Part shown: piece after piece, positions 54,477-63,650 of the stretch
Numbering within the stretch: the first letter of the stretch is position 1
Layout: each line of letters opens with the position of its first letter
Program-made: the position numbers and the translations under genes
The notes under the pieces: generated by a model
The model's database searches: none
What the model saw: only the letters and a program-made list of their open reading frames with translations
Told to the model about the DNA's origin: nothing
NCBI GenBank assembly: GCA_900604495.1
Contig: UWOR01000010.1
Location: 33,295 to 97,294 of the forward strand
From: Desulfovibrio sp. Marseille-P6017
Lineage (GTDB): Bacteria > Bacillota_A > Clostridia > Peptostreptococcales > Peptostreptococcaceae
Direction: 5' to 3'
DNA length: 64,000 bases

Positions 54477-54702
54477 TTAGACGTCCTCCTAAATCTTAAA
54501 TACTATTATTGTTTAATTATACTAAATAATAGTATTTTTTGTAACATTTTTCAAAATAATTCTTACATATTAACCATACATAATCTTACTTTTATAAAAG
54601 TTACAATTATATATATGTATTGAATTTTAATCACTAACTAATATATAATATTTATAAAGATTAGTAACTTCATTTTCTAATCTCTTAATTGGAGGACACT
54701 TT

Positions 54703-54864
54703 ATGGATATAAACCTTATAGACATTAACTTGTTATTTAGATTATGCATTTTCATAGTTATTTTTGGAATCGCATTTAAAGTTATAAAGCTTATCTCTGG
54801 AGTAATATTTAAAGTTGCTTCAGTAATTTTAATTTTGTTACTTATATATAAACTATTTATATAA
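54703..54864 (+). CDS. Small membrane protein, 53 residues
   Basis: The ATG at 54703 has a TTGGAGGA ribosome binding site. The peptide MDINLIDINLLFRLCIFIVI, then FGIAFKVIKLI, SGVIFKVASVILILLLIYKLFI, is two hydrophobic helices with few charges. It is too short to have been expected from size-filtered gene calling. It is followed directly by a hairpin. The rest of the 54477-54702 gap holds no other candidate. Function unknown. Confidence 0.55.
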   Translation: MDINLIDINLLFRLCIFIVIFGIAFKVIKLISGVIFKVASVILILLLIYKLFI

Positions 54865-54867
54865 AAT

Positions 54868-54900
54868 AAAAAAATAGAGATTTAATCTCCTATTTTTTTA
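54868..54900. terminator. Bidirectional terminator at the murJ end
   Basis: AAATAGAGATT/AATCTCCTATTT forms a stem with one bulge; T-runs flank both sides. It is shared by the 53-residue gene and the convergent murJ. Confidence 0.55.
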
Positions 54901-54902
54901 TT

Positions 54903-56432
54903 TTATTTTAAACTATTTACTATCAAATTAATCTCATCTACTTTAAAAACAATTATACATGTTCCGTATACAATAGCTCCACATAATACTGACACACCTA
55001 AAGTTATTATATCTTGTATAGTACCTGTTCCTATCATATTATTTATACTTCTATATGTAAATAATGTAATTATAGCCATTAGTAATGCTGATACTATTGA
55101 TTTTATAAATACATTTAATATAGATTTTCCTCCAAAAGAACCTATTTTTATTCTTAAATTTATAAATAGTAATACTATAGTAAATAAAGCAGCTGTACTT
55201 GTAGCTAAGGCTAAACCTGCAAGTTGCATATTTGTAAATTTAACAAATAAAATATTTAAAGTTATGTTTAGTCCCATAGCAATAGCTCCATTTATCATAG
55301 GTGTTCTAGTATCTTGCAATGAATAGAATACTTTCCCTAAAATATCCCTAAGTCCGAAACCTATCATTCCTATTGAGTAAAATACAAGTGCTACAGAAGT
55401 CATATATGTTGCTCTTGCATCAAATTCTCCTCTTTGAAATAGTAACTTAACTATAGGTGTTGCAAGTATAATCGCGCCTACAGATATTGGAATTACTAAT
55501 AATATTACTGTATTGACTGAAGTTACTATAGATTTATTAAACTGAGATTTGTTATTTTCAGTAGATAACTTTGATAGCATAGGATACACAACAGAAGAAA
55601 TAGATACTATAAACATTCCCATAACAAATTGATTAAGTTTATTTGCATAATTTAGAGCAGATATACTACCTTCAACTAATGTAGAGGCTATTGTTCTATC
55701 GACTATTGTGTTTATTTGATTCACAGCTACACCAATAAGTACAGGACCTACTAGCCATAGCATCTTTTTTAAATATTCATCTTTAAAATTTAAATATGCT
55801 TCATATCTATATCCTTTTTTTATTGCAAATGGAAACTGAAATAGAAACTGACCTAATAGCCCAATTAGAGCTCCCCATGGTAAAATATATGGTGTTGTTC
55901 TTACACTTATAAGTATTGATAATATTATACATGCGTTATATGGTACAGGCATAAGACCCGGTATTATAAAATTTTCTTTTACTTGTAAGTAAGCCATCAT
56001 TATATAGCTAATACCTAAGAAAGGAATACCTAATATCATAGATCTAGTAAAATATACAGCCTGTCTCATTGTTTCTCCTTTAAAACCTAATGCAAATAGC
56101 CTTACTATTTGAGGTGTAAATATAACTCCTATAGTTGTAAGCACTATACAAATTATTATTACTACATTAAATATATTATTTGTATATTTAATAGATTCCC
56201 GATCTCCTTTACTTGAATTAACTTCACAAAACAAAGGTATGAATGCAGTACCTAAAGAAGTTCCTATTGCTGTAAATATTACTGCTGGTATATTCATAGC
56301 AACTAAAAAAGCATCACTTGTTGATGATGCCCCATAAGCTGAAGCTAGTGTTAGCTCTCTTCCAAATCCCAATATTTTTGCTACTAATGTTGCTGCCATA
56401 AGTCCTATAGCCGCTTTTGCTACTTTTGACAT
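54903..56432 (-). CDS. murJ: Lipid II flippase MurJ
   Basis: This 509-residue protein has about 14 helices and the MurJ N-terminal pattern AAIGLMAATLVAKILGFGREL followed by TLASAYGASSTSDAFLVAM. MurJ moves the peptidoglycan precursor lipid II across the membrane. Positive residues expected in the central cavity (R23-type in FGRE, R51-type) are seen. It lies 5 bases after a 64-residue hypothetical gene and shares an operon with it. It ends at a shared terminator. Confidence 0.92.
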   Translation of the reverse strand: MSKVAKAAIGLMAATLVAKILGFGRELTLASAYGASSTSDAFLVAMNIPAVIFTAIGTSLGTAFIPLFCEVNSSKGDRESIKYTNNIFNVVIIICIVLTTIGVIFTPQIVRLFALGFKGETMRQAVYFTRSMILGIPFLGISYIMMAYLQVKENFIIPGLMPVPYNACIILSILISVRTTPYILPWGALIGLLGQFLFQFPFAIKKGYRYEAYLNFKDEYLKKMLWLVGPVLIGVAVNQINTIVDRTIASTLVEGSISALNYANKLNQFVMGMFIVSISSVVYPMLSKLSTENNKSQFNKSIVTSVNTVILLVIPISVGAIILATPIVKLLFQRGEFDARATYMTSVALVFYSIGMIGFGLRDILGKVFYSLQDTRTPMINGAIAMGLNITLNILFVKFTNMQLAGLALATSTAALFTIVLLFINLRIKIGSFGGKSILNVFIKSIVSALLMAIITLFTYRSINNMIGTGTIQDIITLGVSVLCGAIVYGTCIIVFKVDEINLIVNSLK

Positions 56433-56437
56433 ATTTC

Positions 56438-56632
56438 TTATCTCCTATACTTAATATCTTTTATTATTTTTTTTATTTCATCAGATTCTGAATGCATAAT
56501 AAGATTTTGATAAGTATTATCTAGCTCTTCTGACATATTAAATAAATCTCCTAAAAATGCATCACCAAGGATACCATATTCTAACCTTTTTTCTTCTTCT
56601 ATTTGTCTTTTACTTTTATGATTATTTTTCAT
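56438..56632 (-). CDS. Small hypothetical protein upstream of murJ
   Basis: This 64-residue protein starts with a basic stretch MKNNHKSKRQIEEEKRLEYG and continues as a charged helix-rich sequence with no membrane segment. The GGAGATATAAAAA site precedes the ATG. It lies 5 bases before murJ, so they are co-translated. I do not recognise the family. A regulatory or interaction role with MurJ is possible. Confidence 0.65.
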   Translation of the reverse strand: MKNNHKSKRQIEEEKRLEYGILGDAFLGDLFNMSEELDNTYQNLIMHSESDEIKKIIKDIKYRR

Positions 56633-56795
56633 TTTTTATATCTCCTTATTATCTTTTAGTATTTACTTTTAGATAAAATTATAATCAAATATATTATTCT
56701 TCATCTTATATATTGTTATTCGTATAAAAACACACTTAAAAAACACACTATTTTAATCCTAAGTGTATTTTTATTTTGAATGTCAAAACTTTTTA

Positions 56796-56824
56796 TTTAC
56801 TTAATAGTTTTGTCATGATAATAT
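56796..56824 (+). promoter_or_regulatory. Promoter of the DegV gene
   Basis: TTTACT, 17 bases and TAATAT precede the ATG by about 35 bases. The spacer overlaps a near-palindrome (TGTCAAAACT ... AGTTTTGTCA, 56781-56815), a possible operator. Confidence 0.4.
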
Positions 56825-56857
56825 ATTATTAAAGCTTTTACTTACGGAGGTAATATT

Positions 56858-57691
56858 ATGATAAAAATAATTTGTGATAGTATATCGGATTTACCAATAA
56901 ATATACTAAATAAATATGATATTGATATAGTTCCTTTAACGGTATTATTTAATGGTACGGAATATTTAGACGGTGAAAATTTAACTAATGATAGTTTTTA
57001 TAAAATGCTTAGAGAAACAAATTCTATGCCTAAAACATCTCAAGCAACATATGCTCAGTTTAAATCAGTTTTTGAGAAATATTCCAATGAAGATACTGAA
57101 GTTTTATATATAGCAGGTTCATCTTCAGCTTCAGGAACTTATCAAAGTGCAGTCCTTGCCAAAAATGATGGTCATGATAATGTAACTATATTCGACACAC
57201 AAAATGTTTCAATCGGAAGTGCACTTTTCGTTATTAAGGCATGTGAGATGGTTGCAAATGGAAAATCTTTAAAAGAAATTTTAAATTATTTAGAAGATAT
57301 AAAAGGAACTGAAGAAGTTGTATTTTCAGTTGATAATTTAGAATATTTAAAAATGGGTGGAAGAATTTCATCGACTAAAGCTACACTAGGAAATTTATTA
57401 TCTATAAAACCTATACTAGAAGTTAAAAATGGTCTAGTATCTCAAAAATCTCAAGTAAGAGGTAAAAAGCAAATATATTCTACTTTAGTAAATTTAATAT
57501 TCAGTAAGTATGGAAAAGATTTAAAAGATAAAACTATTATAATAGGTTGCGGTGATAATAAAATTGATTTAGATATAATGAAGGATCTTTTACTAAAAGA
57601 AACTTCAGTAAATAACTTATACTTTGTTAATATAGGATGTGTAGTTTGTTCTCACTCAGGCCCAGGTATAGTTGGAATATCATGTCTTTAA
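56858..57691 (+). CDS. DegV family fatty-acid-binding protein
   Basis: This 277-residue protein has the DegV fold. Motifs are ICDSISDLP (near 5), PLTVLFNGTEYLDG, TSQATYAQF, the fatty-acid-contact segment IAGSSSASGTYQSAVLA and the C-terminal cavity CVVCSHSGPGIVGISCL. Members bind long-chain fatty acids and may present them to fatty acid kinase FakA (here not adjacent). The start has a CGGAGG site. It is a single gene with a GC-rich terminator after it. Confidence 0.92.
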   Translation: MIKIICDSISDLPINILNKYDIDIVPLTVLFNGTEYLDGENLTNDSFYKMLRETNSMPKTSQATYAQFKSVFEKYSNEDTEVLYIAGSSSASGTYQSAVLAKNDGHDNVTIFDTQNVSIGSALFVIKACEMVANGKSLKEILNYLEDIKGTEEVVFSVDNLEYLKMGGRISSTKATLGNLLSIKPILEVKNGLVSQKSQVRGKKQIYSTLVNLIFSKYGKDLKDKTIIIGCGDNKIDLDIMKDLLLKETSVNNLYFVNIGCVVCSHSGPGIVGISCL

Positions 57692-57697
57692 ATAAAT

Positions 57698-57725
57698 TAA
57701 AGCTGGGTTATATATCCCAGCTTTA
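57698..57725 (+). terminator. Terminator of the DegV gene
   Basis: The perfect 10-bp stem TAAAGCTGGG/CCCAGCTTTA with an 8-base loop lies 6 bases past the stop. Confidence 0.8.
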
Positions 57726-57877
57726 TCCATATAATATACATTTAAATTCAAAAGCTAAATCAATGTCGTCCATATTCCAATTTCTGTCTTTAATATGTAT
57801 AAAATTATATTTTAAGTTTTATATTATAAAACAATTTGCCAAATACATATATTTATAATTCAACTTATATAAGTAAT

Positions 57878-57916
57878 AAAAATAGATGTCTAAATTTAAT
57901 TAGAACATCTATTTTT
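57878..57916 (-). terminator. Terminator of the small frameshifted gene
   Basis: AAAAATAGATGT/ACATCTATTTTT with a 15-base loop lies immediately past the stop at 57918 on the minus strand, ending in U's. Confidence 0.75.
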
Positions 57917-57917
57917 A

Positions 57918-58155
57918 TTACTTTATACTTTTCAAATCTATATATGCTTCTATTTGAGGTATATATAGCATATTATTTTCTTTTATATGTGTATTTCCAA
58001 ATTCTTTAAGCTCTACTCCACCTTTATCTTTAGTTATTTTATATCGTATAACTTCATTGCCTTCATTTATAGTACAATGAAAGTACATTCCTTCATATTG
58101 TTTAAATCTAAAATTAAAATTATCCCTACTTAACTTTTATACTAATTTCTTTCAT
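57918..58155 (-). pseudogene. Small hypothetical gene with an early frameshift
   Basis: An ATG at 58155 with an AAGGAAGG site starts MKEISIKV and stops at codon 10. In another frame, the sequence continues without a stop for about 70 codons: SRDNFNFRFKQYEGMYFHCT and so on to QIEAYIDLKSIK, with an amphipathic beta-like pattern. One missing or extra base near 58130 explains the break. An internal ATG at 58088 (GAAGGA upstream) could give a 56-residue product. The family is unknown. It ends at a strong terminator, so it was a real gene. Confidence 0.5.
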
Positions 58156-58290
58156 AAATTACCTTCCTTAAATATCCTTTTATTTATTATAACCTATTAT
58201 TAACTTATTATAAAGTTTAACATATAAAAATTCTATTCCTTTTGTATTTCAATTATAATGTATTATATAATAAATTTAGGAGATAGATAT

Positions 58291-59401
58291 ATGAAAAAAA
58301 GAAATAAAGTCTTTATTTTTTTACTTTTTCCAATTTCTATTTTACTTAACTATGTAGCTTCAAAAAATCCATTATTCATAGAAAAATACTATACACAATG
58401 TTTCAATAAAATTATAGTTCAAGTTTTAAGCAATTTAAGTGGTATTTTCCCATTTTCCATTTATGAAGTTATAGTGTATGTAATTATTATGTCTATAATA
58501 ATATTCTTTATTTATACATTACATCTTATTATAAATCATAGATCTAAGCTTATAAGATTTATTAAATCATCTATATTTAATATACTATCACTAATCTCCA
58601 TTACATATTTTTATTTATAATTTTATGGGGATTAAATTATAATAAATTACCTTTAGAATCTATTTTAATAAGACAATATAATATCAATAATAATACCTCC
58701 TTAACAAGGATAAATCATGATATATCAGATTTAAAGAAACTATATGAATTTTAATAGAAAAACTAATGAAAGCAAAAAACTTAGCTGTAAATGATAAAAA
58801 TAATATAGTAAACTATAAAAATACTATTAACAGAGCTCATTTAGGTTTTGATGCCATATCTCATATAATTCCTAATTTAGATGGAAAGTACAGTAATCCT
58901 AAATATATTTTATCTTCAAAACTTATGTGCTATACAGGTATTACAGGTATATACTTTCCATTTACAGGAGAATCAAATGTTAATATAGCTATACCTCATA
59001 CTTCTCTTCCATCTACAATACTACATGAAATGGCTCATCAAAGAGGATATGCAAGTGAAGATGAAGCTAATTTTATAGCTTATTTAAGTGCCATAAACCA
59101 TCCTGATAAAGATTTTGTATACTCAGGCTATAGGCTAGCTCTATCATATACTGCTTTAACCCTAAAAAATATCGACTTTAATGCTTATACAAAACTAAAT
59201 CAGAATCTATCAAATGAAGTTATTAATGATATTAAATATAATAGTAAGTTTTGGTCCAAATATAGTGGTAAAATAAATGAAATATCTGATAATATTAATA
59301 ATTCTTATTTAAAGTCTAATGGTATAAAAGAAGGTACAGAAAATTATAGTAAAATGGTAAACTTACTTTTAACATATTATAGTTTATATGGTTTTAACTA
59401 A
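58291..59401 (+). pseudogene. DUF3810 zinc-protease-like membrane protein, frameshifted twice
   Basis: The N-terminal part from ATG 58291 (GGAG upstream) has three membrane helices (IFLLFPISILLNYVA and others). The frame breaks near 58610, passes through LWGLNYNKLPLESILIRQYN in a second frame, and breaks again near 58745 before the C-terminal part (58766-59401). That part holds the metallopeptidase motif LHEMAHQRGYASEDEANF, HExxH plus a downstream Glu. Two single-base changes within about 140 bases destroy the gene. The intact protein would have about 370 residues. DUF3810 has no established substrate. Confidence 0.75.
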
Positions 59402-59402
59402 A

Positions 59403-59442
59403 AATAACCTATTATTAATTTTTTCATTAATAATAGGTTATT
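59403..59442. terminator. Terminator of the DUF3810 gene
   Basis: A perfect 17-bp stem AATAACCTATTATTAAT with a 6-base loop begins 2 bases past the stop. It can also act on the minus strand for the next gene. Confidence 0.75.
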
Positions 59443-59491
59443 CTATTCAAACCTTACTCTTTAATATATTTAATTCTATTTTTAACATTTT

Positions 59492-60221
59492 TCATCCCTC
59501 TTTCAATTCTATAATTCTATTTATTATTTCATTTCTATATTTATTCATATAAGACTTATCATTTATATATTCTTCTACATTAAAAGGATAAATTTCTTTC
59601 ATTGAATTTATCTCATTATTTAAATCTTTTATATTTTCATATAGTTCTTCTTTAGTATAATTTTTACTTATCTTATGATTATCTTCAATAATATTAGATA
59701 TAATTTTTAATTTTATTTAAATCGTTATATATATAAGATAATTCTATTTTCCTCCATAGCTTTTCTTTATTAGAATTCATGTAATTAAATACTGGACTTA
59801 TCCTTAAGATTAATTTTTTATATAAGTCTGAAACTTCATGATTATAATTATTGTATTCTTCATATCTATATATACAGTATTTAGCATCATCAGCTAAGTT
59901 ATCTATACCTTCAAGATATTCTTCTAAAGGCGCTATTTCTTTGTTTATTAAGTAATCAATTTTCTCTTTATCTAAAGGTTTTTGTAACTTAATACTAGAT
60001 TTAATCATATTTCTTTCTATATTTAATTTTTTTATTCTCATTTTTATAGATAACTCTTCTTTCATTAAATCATAAGATGCTATTATATGTTTAGCATCTA
60101 AATACATTTGCTTTTTTAACATTAAATTATCTCTTCGTTCTATAATATCAACATATTCTTTAATTAATTCTTTATACTCTTTATTATTTATCCCTTCAAT
60201 ATTTTTTATAGATTCATTCAT
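59492..60221 (-). pseudogene. Helical hypothetical protein with a late frameshift
   Basis: From ATG 60221 (GGAGG 8 bases upstream) the ORF encodes 175 residues rich in charged helices (ELIKEYVDIIERRDNLMLKK, EELSIKMRIKKLNIERNMIK). It ends at 59694 with KNYI. In another frame the protein resumes as SNIIEDNHKISKNYTKEELY and runs for about 70 more residues, ending at 59492. One base near 59700 is lost or added. The whole would be about 243 residues, probably coiled coil and cytoplasmic. The family is unknown. Confidence 0.6.
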
Positions 60222-60410
60222 AAAAATGACCTCCAAAATTCTTTTATTATAAATACTACATTATTTTATCTTTTCCTCCTTTTTTATATCCCTTATTTGT
60301 ATAGAGTGTAAAAAACCAATATACATTGTCCCATTTTACTTTTTATCATATAAATATAGTACGTAGGTATTAAAAAATACTACTAAAAAATTAACATGGA
60401 GTGTTATATT

Positions 60411-61268
60411 ATGAATAGAAATTGTATAAATAAAAATAATTCATGCGAATGCAAATGTTCTAACATATCTTCATGTAAGGAATTAAAGGGAGAGAAGAGT
60501 TATAAAAATAAAAAAGTTTATTGCTCTGGTAAGACAAAATCTTCATTTTGCCCAATGTTTGTAATTCCTGCTAACTGTGAAGATTTTCAAGTATTTAATA
60601 TTTTGCGTTGCTCTATTGGTAAAGTTGTTGGTTTAAAACTAGAAAATAGTGATTGTATTCTTAGATTAAGAATTTGCCAAGTTAATCAATGTGTTGTTAT
60701 GGGAAAAACATCTTCTGGTAAGGGACCTATCTATATAAAACTAAGTACAATACAATATGTAGATTTAGGAAAAGAAATTTATATAAATCCATTATGCAAT
60801 ACCGGTAGTGTAGGTATTCAAGGTCCTATGGGTCCTCAAGGTCCTGCTGGCCCTAAAGGTTCTACTGGTCCTATGGGGCCTCAAGGTCCTGCTGGTCCTA
60901 AAGGTTCTACTGGTCCTCAAGGTCCTGCTGGTTCTCAAGGTGCTACTGGTCCTATGGGTCTTCAAGGTCCTGCTGGTCCTAAAGGTTCTACTGGTCCTAT
61001 GGGTCTTCAAGGTCCTGCTGGTTCTCAAGGTGCTACCGGCCCTATGGGTCCTCAAGGTCCTGCTGGTTCTCAAGGCGCTACCGGTCCTATAGGTCCTCAA
61101 GGTCCTGCTGGCTCTCAAGGTATAGGTTCTCAAGGTGCTACTGGTCCTATGGGGCCTCAAGGTCCGACTGGACCAATGGGGCCAACTGGTCCGACTGGAC
61201 CAACTGGTGTAGTTTTGACACCTCAAAATAAAACTGTAAAACCTAAAAAAGTTCCTTATAAGAAATAA
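60411..61268 (+). CDS. Collagen-like spore-surface type protein with Cys-rich head
   Basis: This protein of 285 residues has a Cys-rich N-terminal domain (13 Cys in about 130 residues, e.g. [18 protein letters not shown]) and a collagen-like tail of Gly-X-Y triplets, with a basic end KKVPYKK. Such proteins form trimeric fibres on spore exosporia (BclA family) in Bacillus and Clostridioides. The triplet region is much richer in GC than the surroundings. The ATG at 60411 has GGAG 10 bases upstream; an in-frame ATG at 60396 is possible. The Cys-rich head differs from BclA heads and may tie the fibre to the coat by disulfides. It is a single gene with a terminator. Confidence 0.75.
   Translation: MNRNCINKNNSCECKCSNISSCKELKGEKSYKNKKVYCSGKTKSSFCPMFVIPANCEDFQVFNILRCSIGKVVGLKLENSDCILRLRICQVNQCVVMGKTSSGKGPIYIKLSTIQYVDLGKEIYINPLCNTGSVGIQGPMGPQGPAGPKGSTGPMGPQGPAGPKGSTGPQGPAGSQGATGPMGLQGPAGPKGSTGPMGLQGPAGSQGATGPMGPQGPAGSQGATGPIGPQGPAGSQGIGSQGATGPMGPQGPTGPMGPTGPTGPTGVVLTPQNKTVKPKKVPYKK
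60813..61205 (+). repeat. Collagen-like Gly-X-Y coding repeat, 43 triplets
   Basis: The region encodes 43 Gly-X-Y triplets with one break, where GSQGIGSQG lacks one residue (near 61120). A 15-residue super-repeat ([15 protein letters not shown], about 45 bp) recurs with variants such as GSQGAT and GPMGLQ. Third positions favour T and C, and GC content is well above the flanks. This is a good candidate for length variation between strains. Confidence 0.88.
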
Positions 61269-61283
61269 ATAAGATTTAAAATT

Positions 61284-61320
61284 AAAAATAGGTAAATATT
61301 TAAAATGTTTACCTATTTTT
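61284..61320 (+). terminator. Terminator of the collagen-like gene
   Basis: AAAAATAGGTAAA/TTTACCTATTTTT with an 11-base loop is followed by TT on the plus strand. It lies before the convergent GIY-YIG gene and may serve both. Confidence 0.8.
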
Positions 61321-61328
61321 TTATATTC

Positions 61329-61637
61329 TCATTTAATATTATACATTTTCCCTAGCCGATATTCTTTATGATTTTCTAATTCTTGGAATAATGATATAGG
61401 ATTTTCTATGATTAGTAGTTTTTTCTTTCTTGTTAATTTTTTTATATAATTTTCTAATTTCATTGCCTTACTTTTTGTATCACTTTCAAAATAAACCTCT
61501 AACTTTTCAAAACCTTTTGATCTCGTATACTTTGAATTTATACCTTTTTCATGCTCTTTCATTCTTCTTTTTATATCACTAGTGTATCCTGTATATAAAG
61601 AATTATCTTTACACCTAATTATATAAGTAAAATACAT
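61329..61637 (-). CDS. GIY-YIG nuclease domain protein (YhbQ/UPF0213-like)
   Basis: This 102-residue protein has the GIY-YIG core: YFTYIIRCKDNSLYTGYTSD with R in IKRRMKEHEKG and E in LENYIKKLTRKKK. Small stand-alone members are thought to act on DNA or RNA structures, but the substrate is not established. The start has an AGGAG site. It is a single gene. Confidence 0.88.
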   Translation of the reverse strand: MYFTYIIRCKDNSLYTGYTSDIKRRMKEHEKGINSKYTRSKGFEKLEVYFESDTKSKAMKLENYIKKLTRKKKLLIIENPISLFQELENHKEYRLGKMYNIK

Positions 61638-61700
61638 ATTCTTTCTCCTAATTTAATAATTTTCTAATGATAATATACTCTAATACTTTTTATAATACAA

Positions 61701-61753
61701 GAAATAGATAAAAAAAGACATAACAACTTGCTATGTCTTTTTTTATCTATTTC
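61701..61753 (-). terminator. Terminator of the ferredoxin gene
   Basis: A perfect 22-bp stem (61701-61722 with 61732-61753) has a 9-base loop. It lies 4 bases after the ferredoxin stop on the minus strand and includes a long U-run. Confidence 0.85.
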
Positions 61754-61757
61754 TAAA

Positions 61758-61958
<201 letters not shown>

Positions 61959-62000
61959 CTATTTATATTTTACAAAATTTATTATTTCCATAAGCAAAAA

Positions 62001-62033
62001 AAAAATACCTAAATAAAAACTTTAGGTATTTTT
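62001..62033 (-). terminator. Terminator of cysK-cysE
   Basis: AAAAATACCTAAA/TTTAGGTATTTTT with a 7-base loop, ending in a long U-run on the minus strand, lies 6 bases past the cysE stop. Confidence 0.85.
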
Positions 62034-62038
62034 TATTA

Positions 62039-62587
62039 CTAACAATCAATTGCTATTAAATGCTCTAACTCTTTAGATTGTATTATCTTAGCTGGTATTC
62101 CTACTACAGTACAATTATTAGGCACATCCTTTAATACTACTGAGTTAGCCCCAACTTTAACATTATTACCTATATTTATAGGTCCTAGTACTTTTGCTCC
62201 AGACCCAATAATAACATCATTCCCTATATTTGGATGTCTCTTCCATTCTTTTTCATTTCCAGTTGCACCTAAGGTTACACCTTGATATATAGTAACTCTA
62301 TCTCCAATTACCGTTGCTTCTCCTATAACAACTCCCATACCATGATCTATTAGAATTCCATCACCTATAGTTGCTCCTGGATGTATCTCTATTCCAGTCA
62401 TATGTCTGGATAATTGAGATATGAACCTTGAAATGAAAAATCTTTTTTTCTTATATAAATAGTTTGAAATTCTATACATTATCATTGCATGAACTGAAGG
62501 ATATAGCAAAAATATTTCTAATTTACTTTTAGCAGCTGGATCATGAAGTATTATATACTCTAGATCTTTTTTTATATGATAAAACAC
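62039..62587 (-). CDS. cysE: Serine O-acetyltransferase
   Basis: This 182-residue left-handed beta-helix enzyme acetylates serine from acetyl-CoA, the first step of cysteine synthesis. The hexapeptide repeats include [28 protein letters not shown] and [18 protein letters not shown]; the conserved catalytic HGMGVV and D/H pair are visible. Its C terminus ends IAIDC, with an Ile tail that can insert in CysK. It starts at GTG with an AGAGAGG site, 25 bases after cysK. Together they form the cysteine synthase operon. Confidence 0.95.
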   Translation of the reverse strand: MFYHIKKDLEYIILHDPAAKSKLEIFLLYPSVHAMIMYRISNYLYKKKRFFISRFISQLSRHMTGIEIHPGATIGDGILIDHGMGVVIGEATVIGDRVTIYQGVTLGATGNEKEWKRHPNIGNDVIIGSGAKVLGPINIGNNVKVGANSVVLKDVPNNCTVVGIPAKIIQSKELEHLIAIDC

Positions 62588-62611
62588 TTTTTATCAACCT
62601 CTCTTTTAGAA

Positions 62612-63508
62612 TTAAAATATTCCCATAGACATATATTTATCTATTCCATCTGGTGCTACTGTAACTATTTTTTTATCTTTAAATTTTTTTGATAACTCAA
62701 TTGCAGCAAATATATTTGCTCCTGAGGATATTCCCACTAGTATACCTTCTTTTTCTCCTAAAACTCTAATCATTTCAAATGCATCTTCATCTTTTACAGT
62801 TAAAATTTCATCACATATGTTTCTATCAAAATTTTTAGGAATGAAGTTTGCTCCTATACCTTGTATTTTATGTGCGCCAGATTTACCTTCGCTTATAAGA
62901 GGAGAACTTTTTGGCTCTACCCCAATTACCTTTATATTTGAGTCTTTTTCTTTTAGGTATTTACCTACACCTGTAAGAGTTCCCCCAGTTCCTATTCCAC
63001 AAGTAAATATGTCTATATCTGGAATATCTTCATATATTTCTACAGCTGTAGTTTGATAATGACTTTTTGGATTATCACAATTATCAAACTGCTCTAAACT
63101 CTTGTAGTTTTGATTTGAATTTAAAAGTTCATTGGCCTTCTCCACCGCTCCATTCATTCCTTTTGAGCCTTCTGTTAATATTAGTTGCGCACCATAGGCC
63201 TTAACTAATTGTCTTCGTTCTATACTCATTGTTTCTGGCATTACTATTATTACATTATATCCTTTTAATTTACCTATCATTGCAAGAGCTATGCCCGTAT
63301 TTCCACTAGTAGCTTCTACTAATACATCACCTTTATTTAATGCTTTTCTTTCCTCTGCTCCTTTTATCATTCCATATACGGCTCTATCTTTTATACTCCC
63401 TCCTAAGTTATATTTTTCTAATTTTACATAAACATTAGGAAAGCCTAATTTATTTAATCTAATTATAGGTGTATTACCTATTAAATTTAGAACATCTTCA
63501 TATACCAT
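62612..63508 (-). CDS. cysK: Cysteine synthase A
   Basis: This 298-residue PLP enzyme makes cysteine from O-acetylserine and sulfide. The PLP Lys is K40 in NLGGSIKDRA, and the asparagine loop is EATSGNTGIALAM (near 65). GCGIGTGGTLTGVG binds the phosphate. I chose ATG 63508 with a GGGGGA site; an ATG at 63535 is in the operator region. The upstream promoter has twin palindromes, suggesting repression by a sulfur- or metal-sensing regulator. Confidence 0.95.
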   Translation of the reverse strand: MVYEDVLNLIGNTPIIRLNKLGFPNVYVKLEKYNLGGSIKDRAVYGMIKGAEERKALNKGDVLVEATSGNTGIALAMIGKLKGYNVIIVMPETMSIERRQLVKAYGAQLILTEGSKGMNGAVEKANELLNSNQNYKSLEQFDNCDNPKSHYQTTAVEIYEDIPDIDIFTCGIGTGGTLTGVGKYLKEKDSNIKVIGVEPKSSPLISEGKSGAHKIQGIGANFIPKNFDRNICDEILTVKDEDAFEMIRVLGEKEGILVGISSGANIFAAIELSKKFKDKKIVTVAPDGIDKYMSMGIF

Positions 63509-63528
63509 AATTATATCCCCCTTATTTA

Positions 63529-63582
63529 TTATCAAAATGATAATTACACTTTCATTATATTATTATCATTTTGATAATGCAA
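63529..63582 (-). promoter_or_regulatory. cysK promoter with twin palindromic operators
   Basis: On the minus strand, TTGCAT (63577-63582) and TATAAT (63554-63559) are 17 bases apart. The palindrome TTATCA-TTT-TGATAA (63563-63577) fills the spacer, and a second copy TTATCA-AAA-TGATAA (63529-63543) lies just before the ribosome binding site. The centres are 34 bases apart, roughly three turns, and the two copies are complementary and can also pair as an RNA stem. Confidence 0.65.
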
Positions 63583-63605
63583 TATATATTTTATTTTTTA
63601 TAAAA

Positions 63606-63639
63606 ATAGGAGCTACTAAAAAATCAAAGTAGCTCCTAT
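63606..63639 (-). terminator. Terminator of the zinc-ribbon gene at the right edge
   Basis: The perfect 12-bp stem ATAGGAGCTACT/AGTAGCTCCTAT with a 10-base loop lies just past the stop at 63651, and a TTTTTATAAA tract follows on the minus strand. Confidence 0.8.
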
Positions 63640-63650
63640 AACCAATATAT

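Noticed and set aside
59440..59491. Short ORFs overlapping the end of the helical gene near 59480
   Set aside because: Each is under 15 codons and no separate ribosome binding site or conserved motif supports them.
60792..61226. Long antisense ORF opposite the collagen repeats
   Set aside because: It exists only because GC-rich Gly-X-Y codons lack stops in reverse. It is a low-complexity Arg/Thr string with no ribosome binding site.
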